Positions 1-7,667 of a DNA stretch of 9,613 nt are shown here, one piece after another. How positions within the stretch are numbered: the stretch's first letter is position 1; every line of letters starts with the position of its first letter. The position numbers were made by a program, and so were the translations under genes. The DNA comes from an uncultured Pseudomonadota bacterium (GTDB lineage: Bacteria > Pseudomonadota > Gammaproteobacteria > Steroidobacterales > Steroidobacteraceae): positions 1-9,613 of the forward strand of contig CAIVYV010000037.1 of the NCBI GenBank assembly GCA_903910215.1, read 5' to 3'. Below the pieces are notes generated by a model. The model was not told where the DNA came from, did not search any database, and was given only the letters and a program-made list of their open reading frames with translations.

Positions 1-22
1 CTCGGCCCCGGCCATTTCGGGC

Positions 23-985
23 TTGAATAGCAGCGACGCCAGCCGCTATCTGTCCACGCGTGGCGCGCCAGCTGGCCTGCGCTTCGTCATCTACGCGGTT
101 ATTGCGCTGGTCTTGATGTACCTCGACCAGCGCGGTCGCTGGCTGGAGTCCATCCGCTACGGACTGCAGGCGCTCGCCTACCCGATCGAAATCGCGCTGA
201 ACTCACCCGCTGCTGCCTTGCAGTGGTCGCAGGAGATCTTCGAAGATCGCGCAGCGCTGCAAGCGGAGAATCGCGAGTTGCGTCAACGCATTCGCGAACT
301 CGAGCAGCTCGCCCTGCGGCGACAAAGTCTCGAGCGAGAAAATGCAGCGCTGCGTGCGATCGCGACGCCCGCCGTCGATGTCGTCGAGAAGTATCTTCCG
401 GCGCAAATCATCGGCAGCGAATTCAACTCGCAGCAGCAACGGCTGACCGTTGATCGCGGTGCCGTCAACGGAGTCTTCGATCGGCAAGCTGTCGTCGCTG
501 CCGGCGGTGTGCTCGGTCAGACAATGCGGGTAGGTCCGTGGAGCAGCGAAGTCATTTTGCTAACTGATCCTGAACATGCACTGCCCGTGCAGATCCTACG
601 CACCGGCGTGCGTACGCTCGCCGTCGGCACCGGTCGGCGTGATCAGCTCAGTTTGCCGTTCTTGCCGCTGCAAACAGACATCCGCAAAGATGATCGACTC
701 GTTACCTCGGGACTCGGTGGTGTCTTCCCTGCCGGTTACCCCGTTGCCGTCGTGACGGATGTCAAACGCGATGGTGGCGTGCCGCTGGCGCAAGTGCAGG
801 CACGCACTCTCGCGCGCGTGGATCGCGATCGAATCGTGTCGCTATTGTGGTTCACACCGACGCATCCGGCAGCCCCGGTGAGCCCTGCTCAAAACACGGG
901 TGGTGATCCGGCAGCCAAAGCGATCGACGTGGCACCGCCGAGCACGACACCGCCGAGCGCGACGCCCCGAGGCGCGACACCATGA
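23..985 (+). CDS. mreC: Rod shape-determining protein MreC
   Basis: MreC is an inner-membrane protein with a large periplasmic part. It forms a scaffold for the elongasome and activates PBP2-RodA. The 320-residue product has a short basic N-terminus, one membrane segment at about residues 19-35, and a heptad-like coiled coil at about 70-112 rich in E, R, L and Q. The paired beta-domains of the family span about 120-278 and contain conserved stretches such as DRGAVNGV, HALPVQ and VTSGLGGVFPAGYPVAVV. A Pro/Thr/Ser/Ala-rich tail follows from about 280. The stop overlaps the mreD start as ATGA. The start is uncertain: TTG at 23 gives a sensible N-terminus, but no clear ribosome binding site precedes it. 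The frame is open back to base 2, so the true start may lie outside the window. mreB is expected just upstream. Family assignment is secure. Confidence 0.95.
   Translation: MNSSDASRYLSTRGAPAGLRFVIYAVIALVLMYLDQRGRWLESIRYGLQALAYPIEIALNSPAAALQWSQEIFEDRAALQAENRELRQRIRELEQLALRRQSLERENAALRAIATPAVDVVEKYLPAQIIGSEFNSQQQRLTVDRGAVNGVFDRQAVVAAGGVLGQTMRVGPWSSEVILLTDPEHALPVQILRTGVRTLAVGTGRRDQLSLPFLPLQTDIRKDDRLVTSGLGGVFPAGYPVAVVTDVKRDGGVPLAQVQARTLARVDRDRIVSLLWFTPTHPAAPVSPAQNTGGDPAAKAIDVAPPSTTPPSATPRGATP
933..962 (+). repeat. 15-bp tandem duplication in the mreC tail
   Basis: Two adjacent 15-bp units (933-947 and 948-962) differ at one base (A944 versus G959). They encode a repeated PPS(T/A)T motif in the low-complexity C-terminal tail of MreC. 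This is probably replication slippage in a region under weak constraint. Confidence 0.8.
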
Positions 986-1461
986 GGCGCTGGAGTTTGC
1001 GACGTCGCGCAACGGTGGGGCTGCTCTCTTCGTTCGTCCTGCACGTGATACCACTGCCCGCCGTGCTCGGCTGGTTCCGACCGTCATTCGCGGTCATTGC
1101 GGTGCTGTACTGGTCGATTGCGGCGCCCGGTTGGGGCGGTGTCGGCCTCGGCTTTCTGATGGGGCTCGCACTCGACGCGTATCTCGGCGTCGTGCTCGGC
1201 CAACATGCACTCGCCACGGCGCTCGTGGCCTACATTGCGATTCGGCAACATCTCATCATTCGTAATAAGTCGATGTTCGAACAAACGTTCTACATCGCGG
1301 GTTTGTTATTGCTGTGGCAGATCGTCGTCTGGATCATCGACGGCTGGACCGGCCATGCCTTGGGCTCTTGGACCCGTCTGCTGCCGATCGTAACGGGTAC
1401 GCTTCTTTGGCCCTTCGCATGGGAGTGGCTGGGCGGTGACCTCTCGCGCAGCAGGCGCTGA
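982..1461 (+). CDS. mreD: Rod shape-determining protein MreD
   Basis: MreD is a small polytopic inner-membrane protein of the elongasome. Its precise role is less well defined than that of MreC. The 159-residue product is close to the usual length of about 160. It has an Arg-rich N-terminus, then about five or six hydrophobic segments (roughly residues 11-27, 35-48, 52-69, 75-90, 103-118 and 130-148) and a basic C-terminus (SRSRR). The motif RPSFAVIAVLYW near residue 33 and the following GFLMGLALDAYLGVVLGQHAL are typical of the family. The ATG overlaps the mreC stop by four bases (ATGA), which suggests translational coupling. PBP2 starts six bases after the stop. Confidence 0.93.
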   Translation: MRRWSLRRRATVGLLSSFVLHVIPLPAVLGWFRPSFAVIAVLYWSIAAPGWGGVGLGFLMGLALDAYLGVVLGQHALATALVAYIAIRQHLIIRNKSMFEQTFYIAGLLLLWQIVVWIIDGWTGHALGSWTRLLPIVTGTLLWPFAWEWLGGDLSRSRR

Positions 1462-1467
1462 AACACC

Positions 1468-3390
1468 ATGAGCCTCGGTGGCCGAATCAAAGATTTCTGG
1501 CGCGAACAGCATCTGTTCGAACAGCGCCTCGTGCTCGCGATGGTCATCATCGCAGCGCTTTCGATGGTGCTGCTGTTGCGTCTCGGCTGGCTGCAACTCG
1601 TCAAGCACGGTTACTACACTGAGCTCGCTGAAGGCAATCAGGTACGCATCGAGGCACTGCCTGCCCCGCGTGGCGTTATCTACGATCGTAACGGTGTCAT
1701 CCTCGCGGAAAACCAACCTGCCTATCAATTGGAGCTGGTGCCCGAGCAAGTCCCCGATCTCGATTCGACTTTGCGTCGACTCGCCGAGATCGGACTACTC
1801 GCAGAAGAAGACATCGACGATGTACGTCGGACGATCCGCTCGCGACGCGGTTTCGACAGCGTACCGATCCGGCTGCGACTCACCGACGAAGACATGGCGA
1901 AGTTCGGCGTGCATCGATTCGAATTTCCGGGCGTCGATATCCGCACACGACTCGCGCGTCATTACCCGCTCGGTGAGATCGCCGTCCATGCCATCGGCTA
2001 TGTCGGCACGATCTCCGACTCCGATCTGAAGCGCATCGATCGCGAGGAATACGCTGGGTCGTCCACCATCGGAAAAGTCGGCGTCGAAGCGGCCTTCGAA
2101 AATGTACTTCGTGGTCGAAACGGACGACGCGAAATCATGGTCAACGCGCGCGGACGATCGGTCGACAAGGTCGGTCCATTGCAGCCGGAGTTGAAACGCT
2201 CACCCGGCGAACCGGGTCAGGATTTGTTTTTGACTCTCGATGTTGAAGTGCAGCAGGTCGCCGAAGCGTGGGTGAAGGATCGTCGCGCTGCCGTGATCGC
2301 ACTCGATCCCAAGAATGGTGAAGTGCTCGCGCTGGTCAGTCGCCCTGGCTTTGACCCCAATGGGTTTGCCCGCGGCCTGACCCGCAGCGAGTTCAAGCTG
2401 CTCAACGAAAACCCGGATCGACCACTCTTCAATCGTACCGTGCGCGGTCTTTATCCACCGGGCTCCACCATCAAACCCGTCGTCGCCATGGCGGGTCTCG
2501 AATACGGCGTGATCGACCCACTCGAGGCACGCTTTTGCCCGGGCTACTTCTCGCTGCCGGGAAGTCGACATCGCTTCCGTGATTGGCAACCGCGTGGACA
2601 TGGCAACGTCGACATGGTCACGGCCATCGCCCAGTCCTGCGACCCTTACTTCTACGCGCTCGCGGATCGCCTTGGCGTCAAGCGTCTACATGATTTCCTG
2701 GGTCGCTTCGGACTCGCCACCGAGACGGGCATCGATATCGGTGGTGAAAAAAGCGGTGTGCTGCCCTCAGCCGAATGGAAGCGCAAAGCCTTCAAGCGTC
2801 GTAGCGAACAAATCTGGTTCCCGGGCGAGACGGTGATTTTCGGTATCGGTCAGGGCTATATGACAAGCACGCCGATGCAGATTGCGCAGATGACCGCCAT
2901 CGTTGCGACACGCGGACAACATGCGGTGCCGCACGTCGTCCGTGCGACTCGCGATCCGGTAACGCGGCGTGTCACAACGATCAAACCGAAATCGCTGTCA
3001 CCCGTGAAATTGCAGAACGAGGCTTACTGGGATAAAGCCATCGATGGCATGCGTGCGGTGATGCAAGGCGGCACCGCCTCGCGAGCCGCGTTTGGCGCGC
3101 CTTACAGCATTGCTGGAAAAACCGGCACTGCGCAGGTCTTCACCGTCGCCCAAAACGCGCGCTACAACGAGAGCGCCATTGCCGAACGGCTGCGCGATCA
3201 TGCGTGGTTCGTCGCCTTTGCGCCGATCGAGGATCCGAAGATCGCGGTCGTGGTTCTGGTGGAAAATGGGCGCAGCGGCAGCGGCACGGCAGCGCCGATC
3301 GCACGCGCCGTGATGGATGCCTATCTACTGCGTAAGTTCGTCGTGCCGACGGCGGCCTCAGTCACCGACACGAGCAACCAAGGCGAGTGA
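1468..3390 (+). CDS. mrdA: Penicillin-binding protein 2, peptidoglycan DD-transpeptidase of the elongasome
   Basis: PBP2 is the class B transpeptidase that cross-links stem peptides during side-wall growth, working with RodA in the periplasm. The 640-residue product has a membrane anchor at about 22-40 and then the pedestal/dimerisation domain, with the early PRGVIYDRNG motif at about 67-76. The transpeptidase domain starts at about 250. Active-site motifs are present: S333-T-I-K336 (nucleophile Ser333), S390-C-D392 (the SxD form usual in PBP2) and K551-T-G553. Residues C357, D372, H378 and C391 lie where a zinc site has been reported in a PBP2 homologue; this part is from memory and inferred. 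The length fits the family (E. coli 633). The gene starts 6 bases after mreD and ends 6 bases before rodA. The ribosome binding site is weak (AGG near 1453), so translation may depend on coupling to mreD. Confidence 0.97.
   Translation: MSLGGRIKDFWREQHLFEQRLVLAMVIIAALSMVLLLRLGWLQLVKHGYYTELAEGNQVRIEALPAPRGVIYDRNGVILAENQPAYQLELVPEQVPDLDSTLRRLAEIGLLAEEDIDDVRRTIRSRRGFDSVPIRLRLTDEDMAKFGVHRFEFPGVDIRTRLARHYPLGEIAVHAIGYVGTISDSDLKRIDREEYAGSSTIGKVGVEAAFENVLRGRNGRREIMVNARGRSVDKVGPLQPELKRSPGEPGQDLFLTLDVEVQQVAEAWVKDRRAAVIALDPKNGEVLALVSRPGFDPNGFARGLTRSEFKLLNENPDRPLFNRTVRGLYPPGSTIKPVVAMAGLEYGVIDPLEARFCPGYFSLPGSRHRFRDWQPRGHGNVDMVTAIAQSCDPYFYALADRLGVKRLHDFLGRFGLATETGIDIGGEKSGVLPSAEWKRKAFKRRSEQIWFPGETVIFGIGQGYMTSTPMQIAQMTAIVATRGQHAVPHVVRATRDPVTRRVTTIKPKSLSPVKLQNEAYWDKAIDGMRAVMQGGTASRAAFGAPYSIAGKTGTAQVFTVAQNARYNESAIAERLRDHAWFVAFAPIEDPKIAVVVLVENGRSGSGTAAPIARAVMDAYLLRKFVVPTAASVTDTSNQGE
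3381..3387 (+). promoter_or_regulatory. Ribosome binding site of rodA
   Basis: The sequence AGGCGAG lies inside the last codons of mrdA, nine bases before the ATG at 3397. It supports this rodA start. Confidence 0.5.
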
Positions 3391-3396
3391 TACGAC

Positions 3397-4527
3397 ATGC
3401 TGCGTGAAGAAGTCGATGGGCCGACCAGACGAACCCTGAGTTACACCACTCGGCTGCTCAGTACGCTGCGACTCGATGGCCCCTTGCTGATCGGCATCGC
3501 GGCAATCGCGCTTTACAGTCAACTGATTCTCTTCAGCTCCTCGGGTGGTGATTGGGAGTCGGTACTACGCGGCAGCATTCGACTCGCCATTGGTGCGACG
3601 ATCATGTTGACCCTCGCGCAACTGCGTCCTTCCACGCTGCGCCGCATCACGCCTTGGCTCTACGGAGTAGGCCTCGTCTTACTGATCGTGGTCGACGCCA
3701 TCGGCTATGTGGGCAAAGGTGCGCAGCGCTGGCTCGATCTTGGCTTCATCCGCTTCCAACCCTCGGAACTCATGAAACTTGCGGTGCCGATGGCTTGTGC
3801 ACTGCTACTGCGTGAGCGCGCACTGCCGCCCGATCTGCGCACGCTCGGTCTACTCGCTGCGATCATTCTGGTTCCGACCGCGCTCACGATCGTACAGCCG
3901 GACCTCGGCACCGGCTTATTGATCTTGTTCGCAGGCACTCTCGTCGTCGTGCTGGGTGGTCTGTCGTGGCGGATTATTGGTGTACTGGCTGCCATTGGCG
4001 TCGCGAGCGCCGTAATTGGCTGGAACTTCCTACATGATTACCAGCGCCAGCGCGTGCTCACACTGCTCGACCCCCAGGCTGATCCACTCGGCTCGGGTTA
4101 TCACATCATCCAGTCGACCATTGCGATCGGCTCCGGTGGACTTTTCGGCAAGGGTTATCTGCAAGGCACGCAAGGCCAACTCGAGTTTCTACCCGAGCGC
4201 ACCACCGACTTCGTACTGGCCGTCATCGGCGAAGAATTCGGTTTCGTCGGTATCGTCGTGCTGATCGCTCTGTATCTCTTCGTCGTGTTTCGAGCGTTGT
4301 TCCTCACTTCACAGATGCGCGATACCTTCTCGCGATTGCTCTCGGGCAGTCTTGCCGCGATTTTCTTTGTCTATGTCTTCATCAACGCCGGAATGGTGAG
4401 TGGCTTGTTGCCGGTTGTTGGCGTGCCGTTGCCCTTGGTGAGCTATGGTGGCACCTCGATGGTGACCCTGTTGGCAGGCTTCGGTATGCTCATGTCGTTA
4501 TATGCCAATCGGAAGCTCGCAGGTTGA
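3397..4527 (+). CDS. mrdB: Peptidoglycan glycosyltransferase RodA (SEDS family)
   Basis: RodA polymerises lipid II into glycan strands at the inner membrane and forms a complex with PBP2. The 376-residue product has a cytoplasmic N-terminus of about 25 residues and around ten hydrophobic segments. SEDS landmarks are GAQRWLDLGFIRFQPSELMK (about 108-127), QPDLGTG (167-173), and FLPERTTDF, whose D271 matches the essential Asp of the family (D262 in E. coli, from memory). It also has VPLPLVSYGGTS near residues 343-354. The length is normal (E. coli 370). The final A of its TGA is the first base of the mltB ATG (TGATG). Also known as rodA. FtsW is the main alternative, but placement directly after PBP2 and beside mreCD makes RodA the better call. 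Confidence 0.96.
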   Translation: MLREEVDGPTRRTLSYTTRLLSTLRLDGPLLIGIAAIALYSQLILFSSSGGDWESVLRGSIRLAIGATIMLTLAQLRPSTLRRITPWLYGVGLVLLIVVDAIGYVGKGAQRWLDLGFIRFQPSELMKLAVPMACALLLRERALPPDLRTLGLLAAIILVPTALTIVQPDLGTGLLILFAGTLVVVLGGLSWRIIGVLAAIGVASAVIGWNFLHDYQRQRVLTLLDPQADPLGSGYHIIQSTIAIGSGGLFGKGYLQGTQGQLEFLPERTTDFVLAVIGEEFGFVGIVVLIALYLFVVFRALFLTSQMRDTFSRLLSGSLAAIFFVYVFINAGMVSGLLPVVGVPLPLVSYGGTSMVTLLAGFGMLMSLYANRKLAG

Positions 4528-5627
4528 TGTCGCTACGTTACTTTTCAGTTTTTGCAATCATCCTGTTGTTGACCGCGTGTGCGGACCAGCCCCGCTCGGT
4601 CAAGCCCGTAGTGGCAACCCCGCATTCGGAGGTACCTAAAACCTCTAACGTGGTTGCCAGTGATGAGGCAGCGAAGACCCCAGCCAGCATCGCTGATGAA
4701 TCACCCAAACCCTTCGATCTAACGCGTCCGGACATCGTCGCGTTCATCGAGTCTCTATCGAGCAAACATGCGATCCCGGCCGACGAACTGCGTGCCCTGC
4801 TCGGCCAAGGCATGTTCCAACCCAAGATCATCGTGGCGATGACCCGACCCGCCGAGCGGGTGCTCGCGTGGTGGGAATACAAAGATCGCCTCGTCAGCAA
4901 CGAAAGAGTCGCTCGCGGACGCGAGTTCTGGAACACCCACCGTGATCGCTTGAGTGCGATCGAACAAAAGACGGGTGTCGACGCGGCGATCATCGTCGCG
5001 ATCATCGGAGTTGAGACCAACTACGGCCGTAATATGGGTTCGTGGCGCGTGCTCGATGCGCTGATGACCTTGGGGTTCGATTACCCACGCCGCGCTGAAT
5101 TCTTCCGCTCGGAACTCGAGCATTTCATTCTGCTCGCACGCGAAGAGTCGTGGGATCCGCTCACCATCCGCGGCTCCTACGCCGGCGCCATGGGCGCGCC
5201 CCAGTTCATGCCCTCGAGCTACCGTCGTCTCGCGGTCGATGGCAGCGTCGCGGGCAGCGTGCCGGCGCGGCGCGACCTGTTCACCGACTGGGACGACATT
5301 ACAGCGAGCGTTGCCAACTACTTCACCGCTCACGGCTGGAAGAGCGGTCAACCGGTGTTGTTCGATGCTTCCGTACCTGCTGAACTGCTCGGCGCACTCG
5401 ATCGACGCAACCTTGAACTCGATCGAACCTTGGCAGCGCTGCGAGCAAGCGGCGTCTCCTTCGAATCGACTCTGCCTGACGACACGCGCGCCATTCTGGT
5501 CCCGGCAGAAACGGCGACCGGTCCTGCTGCCCGCATCGGGCTGCATAACTTTCGGGTCATCACCCGATACAACCGCAGTGTGCTCTATGCCATGGCGGTG
5601 AACGATTTGGCTGAATCGCTAAGATGA
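4527..5627 (+). CDS. mltB: Membrane-bound lytic murein transglycosylase B (lipoprotein)
   Basis: MltB cuts the MurNAc-GlcNAc bond of peptidoglycan, leaving 1,6-anhydroMurNAc ends, from the inner face of the outer membrane. The 366-residue product has a lipoprotein signal peptide with lipobox L15-T-A-C18; Ala at +2 favours outer-membrane sorting. A linker of about 45 residues follows, then the SLT_2-type catalytic domain from about 65 to the end. The catalytic Glu is E163 in GVETNYGR, which corresponds to E162 of E. coli MltB. The family stretch GSYAGAMGAPQFMPSSYRR follows at about 216-234. I chose the ATG at 4527 because it gives a standard signal peptide and a TGATG junction with rodA. A TTG at 4524 would add one residue and turn this into a four-base overlap. 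The stop overlaps the rlpA start (ATGA). Confidence 0.95.
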   Translation: MSLRYFSVFAIILLLTACADQPRSVKPVVATPHSEVPKTSNVVASDEAAKTPASIADESPKPFDLTRPDIVAFIESLSSKHAIPADELRALLGQGMFQPKIIVAMTRPAERVLAWWEYKDRLVSNERVARGREFWNTHRDRLSAIEQKTGVDAAIIVAIIGVETNYGRNMGSWRVLDALMTLGFDYPRRAEFFRSELEHFILLAREESWDPLTIRGSYAGAMGAPQFMPSSYRRLAVDGSVAGSVPARRDLFTDWDDITASVANYFTAHGWKSGQPVLFDASVPAELLGALDRRNLELDRTLAALRASGVSFESTLPDDTRAILVPAETATGPAARIGLHNFRVITRYNRSVLYAMAVNDLAESLR

Positions 5628-6460
5628 AACGCCATACGCTGCTCATCGCCGTTTGCCTCGTGTTGCCGGGTTGCGCGCTCTGGCGCGGTGGTAGCGTGCC
5701 CACGCCCCCGCCCTCGTCGGGGAAAACTCTGCCTCCGATCACGTTGCCGACCCCGCCGCGCGATCTCGACTCGATCCCGGATGCCGTGCCACGCGCCGAA
5801 CCGCGCAGCCGCTACGGCAACCCCGAGAACTATGTGGTTTTTGGTCAAACCTATCGCGTGCAAAAAAGTGCGCGCGGTCATGTCGAACGCGGGCTCGCCT
5901 CCTGGTACGGACCGGGTTTTCACGCCGAGCGCACCTCGAGCGGCGAACCGTACGACATGTATGCCATGACGGCGGCGCACAAGACGCTGCCGATCCCCGC
6001 CTACGTGCGGGTAACCCACCTCGAGAACGGACGATCGGTCGTCGTCAAAGTGAACGACCGCGGTCCGTTCGTCGGCGATCGCATCATCGACCTCTCCTAC
6101 ACGGCGGCCCACAAGCTCGGCATGATCCGCAGCGGCACCGCACCGGTGGAAATTCGCGTGCTTGAGCCGGGTGAGGAAACTCACGCGCCTTCGCTCACGA
6201 CATCCGTAACGCCCCCATCGATCGGCGTCACCCGCTACGTGCAAGCCGGCGCATTCGGCGCGCGCGTCAATGCCGAGGCCATGTTGGCACGACTGCGCGG
6301 TGCGGGCATCGACAACGCGCTGATCCGCGAGGTCAATATCGCAGGTCGACAGTGGTATCGCGTTCAGGCTGGGCCCGTAGATCAAGCAGCTGCCGTCGAT
6401 GCATTAGTCGAACGTCTGCAGCGTGCCGGCGTGCCTGACGCGAGACCTGCACACGAGTGA
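5624..6460 (+). CDS. rlpA: Septal-ring/lytic transglycosylase lipoprotein RlpA
   Basis: RlpA is an outer-membrane lipoprotein. In Pseudomonas aeruginosa it is a lytic transglycosylase specific for peptide-free (denuded) glycan; the E. coli protein is reported to lack this activity. The 278-residue product has lipobox L14-P-G-C17 with Ala at +2, then a Pro-rich linker to about 85. The double-psi beta-barrel domain spans about 88-180 (GLASWYGPGFH, RTSSGE, TAAHKTLP, VKVNDRGPF). A C-terminal SPOR domain at about 202-272 (RYVQAGAFG, WYRVQAGP) binds denuded glycan. E108, H119 and D145 have the same spacing as the catalytic residues I recall for P. aeruginosa (E120, H131, D157), so activity is plausible. 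It follows mltB with an ATGA overlap, placing two glycan-cutting lipoproteins side by side. Confidence 0.95.
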   Translation: MKRHTLLIAVCLVLPGCALWRGGSVPTPPPSSGKTLPPITLPTPPRDLDSIPDAVPRAEPRSRYGNPENYVVFGQTYRVQKSARGHVERGLASWYGPGFHAERTSSGEPYDMYAMTAAHKTLPIPAYVRVTHLENGRSVVVKVNDRGPFVGDRIIDLSYTAAHKLGMIRSGTAPVEIRVLEPGEETHAPSLTTSVTPPSIGVTRYVQAGAFGARVNAEAMLARLRGAGIDNALIREVNIAGRQWYRVQAGPVDQAAAVDALVERLQRAGVPDARPAHE

Positions 6461-6487
6461 GTTCCGATAAATAAGTTCCGATAAACT
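6460..6487. repeat. 14-bp tandem duplication in the rlpA-dacA gap
   Basis: Two 14-bp units (6460-6473 and 6474-6487) share a perfect 12-bp core, AGTTCCGATAAA, at 6460-6471 and 6474-6485. The first copy begins on the last base of the rlpA stop codon. The repeat is AT-richer than its surroundings and sits 30-58 bases before the dacA start. It could be a paired binding site or simple slippage; the sequence does not decide. Confidence 0.85.
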
Positions 6488-6500
6488 ATCTGTCTTATCG
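6479..6500. repeat. Inverted repeat CGATAA / TTATCG before dacA
   Basis: CGATAA at 6479-6484 is matched by its complement TTATCG at 6495-6500 across a 10-base spacer. There is no T-run after it, so it is not a typical intrinsic terminator. It overlaps the second copy of the direct repeat and could be an operator. No convincing -35/-10 pair could be placed here. Support is weak. Confidence 0.35.
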
Positions 6501-6504
6501 ACAT

Positions 6505-6508
6505 GGGG
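6505..6508 (+). promoter_or_regulatory. Ribosome binding site of dacA
   Basis: GGGG lies nine bases before the ATG at 6518. It is a modest Shine-Dalgarno match that supports this start over the in-frame TTG at 6515. Confidence 0.4.
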
Positions 6509-6517
6509 TAGTTATTG

Positions 6518-7663
6518 ATGCATCGATCCGCTCGCCTTCTTCTTGCGCTCGTCATGAGCTCTCTCAGCTCACTGGCAACGGTTGCGATCGCTGCTGACGT
6601 GCCGCCGCCCCCCAAAGTCGACGCTCCGGCCTACATCCTCATCGATCAAGCCTCGGGTCGCACGCTGGCCAGCGAACGAGCCGACGAGCGCGCCGAACCT
6701 GCCAGCATCACCAAGCTGATGACGGCCTACGTCACCTTCCGCGCACTGAAAGAAGGACGTCTGAAGCTCGATGAACTCGTCTCGATCAGTGAGCGTGCTT
6801 GGCGCGCCGAAGGGTCGCGTACCTTTTTGAATGTGGGTGATCGCGTCCCCGTCGAGGTCTTGCTGCAAGGCATGATCGTGCAGTCAGGAAATGATGCCGC
6901 CACCGCGCTCGCCGAGCGCCTTGGCGGTTCCGAGGAAGTGTTCGGTCAACTCATGACCCGCGAAGCCAAACGCCTCGGCATGAAGAACTCCAACTTCACC
7001 AATGCGACAGGTTTGCCGGACCCGGCGCTCTACACGACCCCTCGCGACATCGCGATCCTTTCGCGCGCACTCATTAGCGAGTTCCCGCAGTACTACCGCT
7101 GGTACTCACAGCGCGAATTCGTCTGGAACAACATCAAGCAGGGCAACCGAAACGGCCTGCTTTATTCAGACCCCACGGCCGATGGCATCAAGACGGGCTT
7201 CACCGACAGCGCCGGCTATTGCCTTGCGAGTTCTGCCAAACGAAATGGCACACGCATGATTGCGGTCGTCTTCGGTACGAAGTCACCGCGCATTCGCGAG
7301 CAAGCGAGCACGGCTTTGCTGAACTACGGGTTTGCCTTCTACGAGACTGTCAGCTTGCGCAAGTCTGGTGATGCTGTATTCAAGCCGCGCGTCTACAAAG
7401 GCTCGGATCAATACGTTTCGGTCGGCCCGGCATCGAACGTGGAAGTCACCGTCGCGCGCGGTGCTCGCTCGCGTCTGAAGACCTCCACCACGTTGAACGA
7501 ACCGCTCATCGCTCCGCTCAAAGCTGGCCAAACAGTCGGTGAAATGCGCGTACTCGATGGCAAAACCGTGATCAAGCGCGTTCCGCTCGTCGTCAATAAC
7601 GCGGTGGCAGAGGGCGGTCTGTGGGCGGGCACGCGCGATACCTTCGCGCTCTGGTTCCGCTGA
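6518..7663 (+). CDS. dacA: D-alanyl-D-alanine carboxypeptidase (PBP5/6 family)
   Basis: This enzyme removes the terminal D-Ala from pentapeptide stems in the periplasm, which limits cross-linking. The 381-residue product has a Sec signal peptide of about 26 residues ending near AIAA. Peptidase S11 motifs are all present: S63-I-T-K66 (nucleophile Ser63), S123-G-N125 and K225-T-G227. The C-terminal beta-rich PBP5_C-type domain occupies about 280-365. The end (TRDTFALWFR) is aromatic and amphipathic, like the membrane-anchoring helix of E. coli PBP5. The length is normal for the family (about 380-400). A 57-base gap separates it from rlpA; dat starts 4 bases after its stop. Whether it is closest to E. 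coli dacA, dacC or dacD cannot be told from motifs alone, so the symbol is a family label. Confidence 0.94.
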   Translation: MHRSARLLLALVMSSLSSLATVAIAADVPPPPKVDAPAYILIDQASGRTLASERADERAEPASITKLMTAYVTFRALKEGRLKLDELVSISERAWRAEGSRTFLNVGDRVPVEVLLQGMIVQSGNDAATALAERLGGSEEVFGQLMTREAKRLGMKNSNFTNATGLPDPALYTTPRDIAILSRALISEFPQYYRWYSQREFVWNNIKQGNRNGLLYSDPTADGIKTGFTDSAGYCLASSAKRNGTRMIAVVFGTKSPRIREQASTALLNYGFAFYETVSLRKSGDAVFKPRVYKGSDQYVSVGPASNVEVTVARGARSRLKTSTTLNEPLIAPLKAGQTVGEMRVLDGKTVIKRVPLVVNNAVAEGGLWAGTRDTFALWFR

Positions 7664-7667
7664 AGCC

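Noticed and set aside
4755..5546. Long minus-strand open frame (263 codons) opposite mltB
   Set aside because: It lies entirely over a well-supported mltB, shows no recognisable motif, and reads as low-complexity Arg/Ala/Gly-rich sequence typical of the antisense frame of a GC-rich gene.
5585..6385. Long minus-strand open frame (266 codons) opposite rlpA
   Set aside because: It is an antisense shadow of rlpA with no family motif, no convincing ribosome binding site, and a composition expected from the complement of GC-rich codons.
6495..6503. TTATCGACA, one mismatch from a DnaA box
   Set aside because: It is a single isolated near-match with no cluster of boxes, no AT-rich unwinding region, and a location inside an operon. 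It is expected by chance.
6461..6517. Sigma-70 promoter for dacA
   Set aside because: Hexamers such as TAAACT (6482) or TATCTG (6488) have no acceptable -35 partner at 16-18 bases, so I did not call a promoter.
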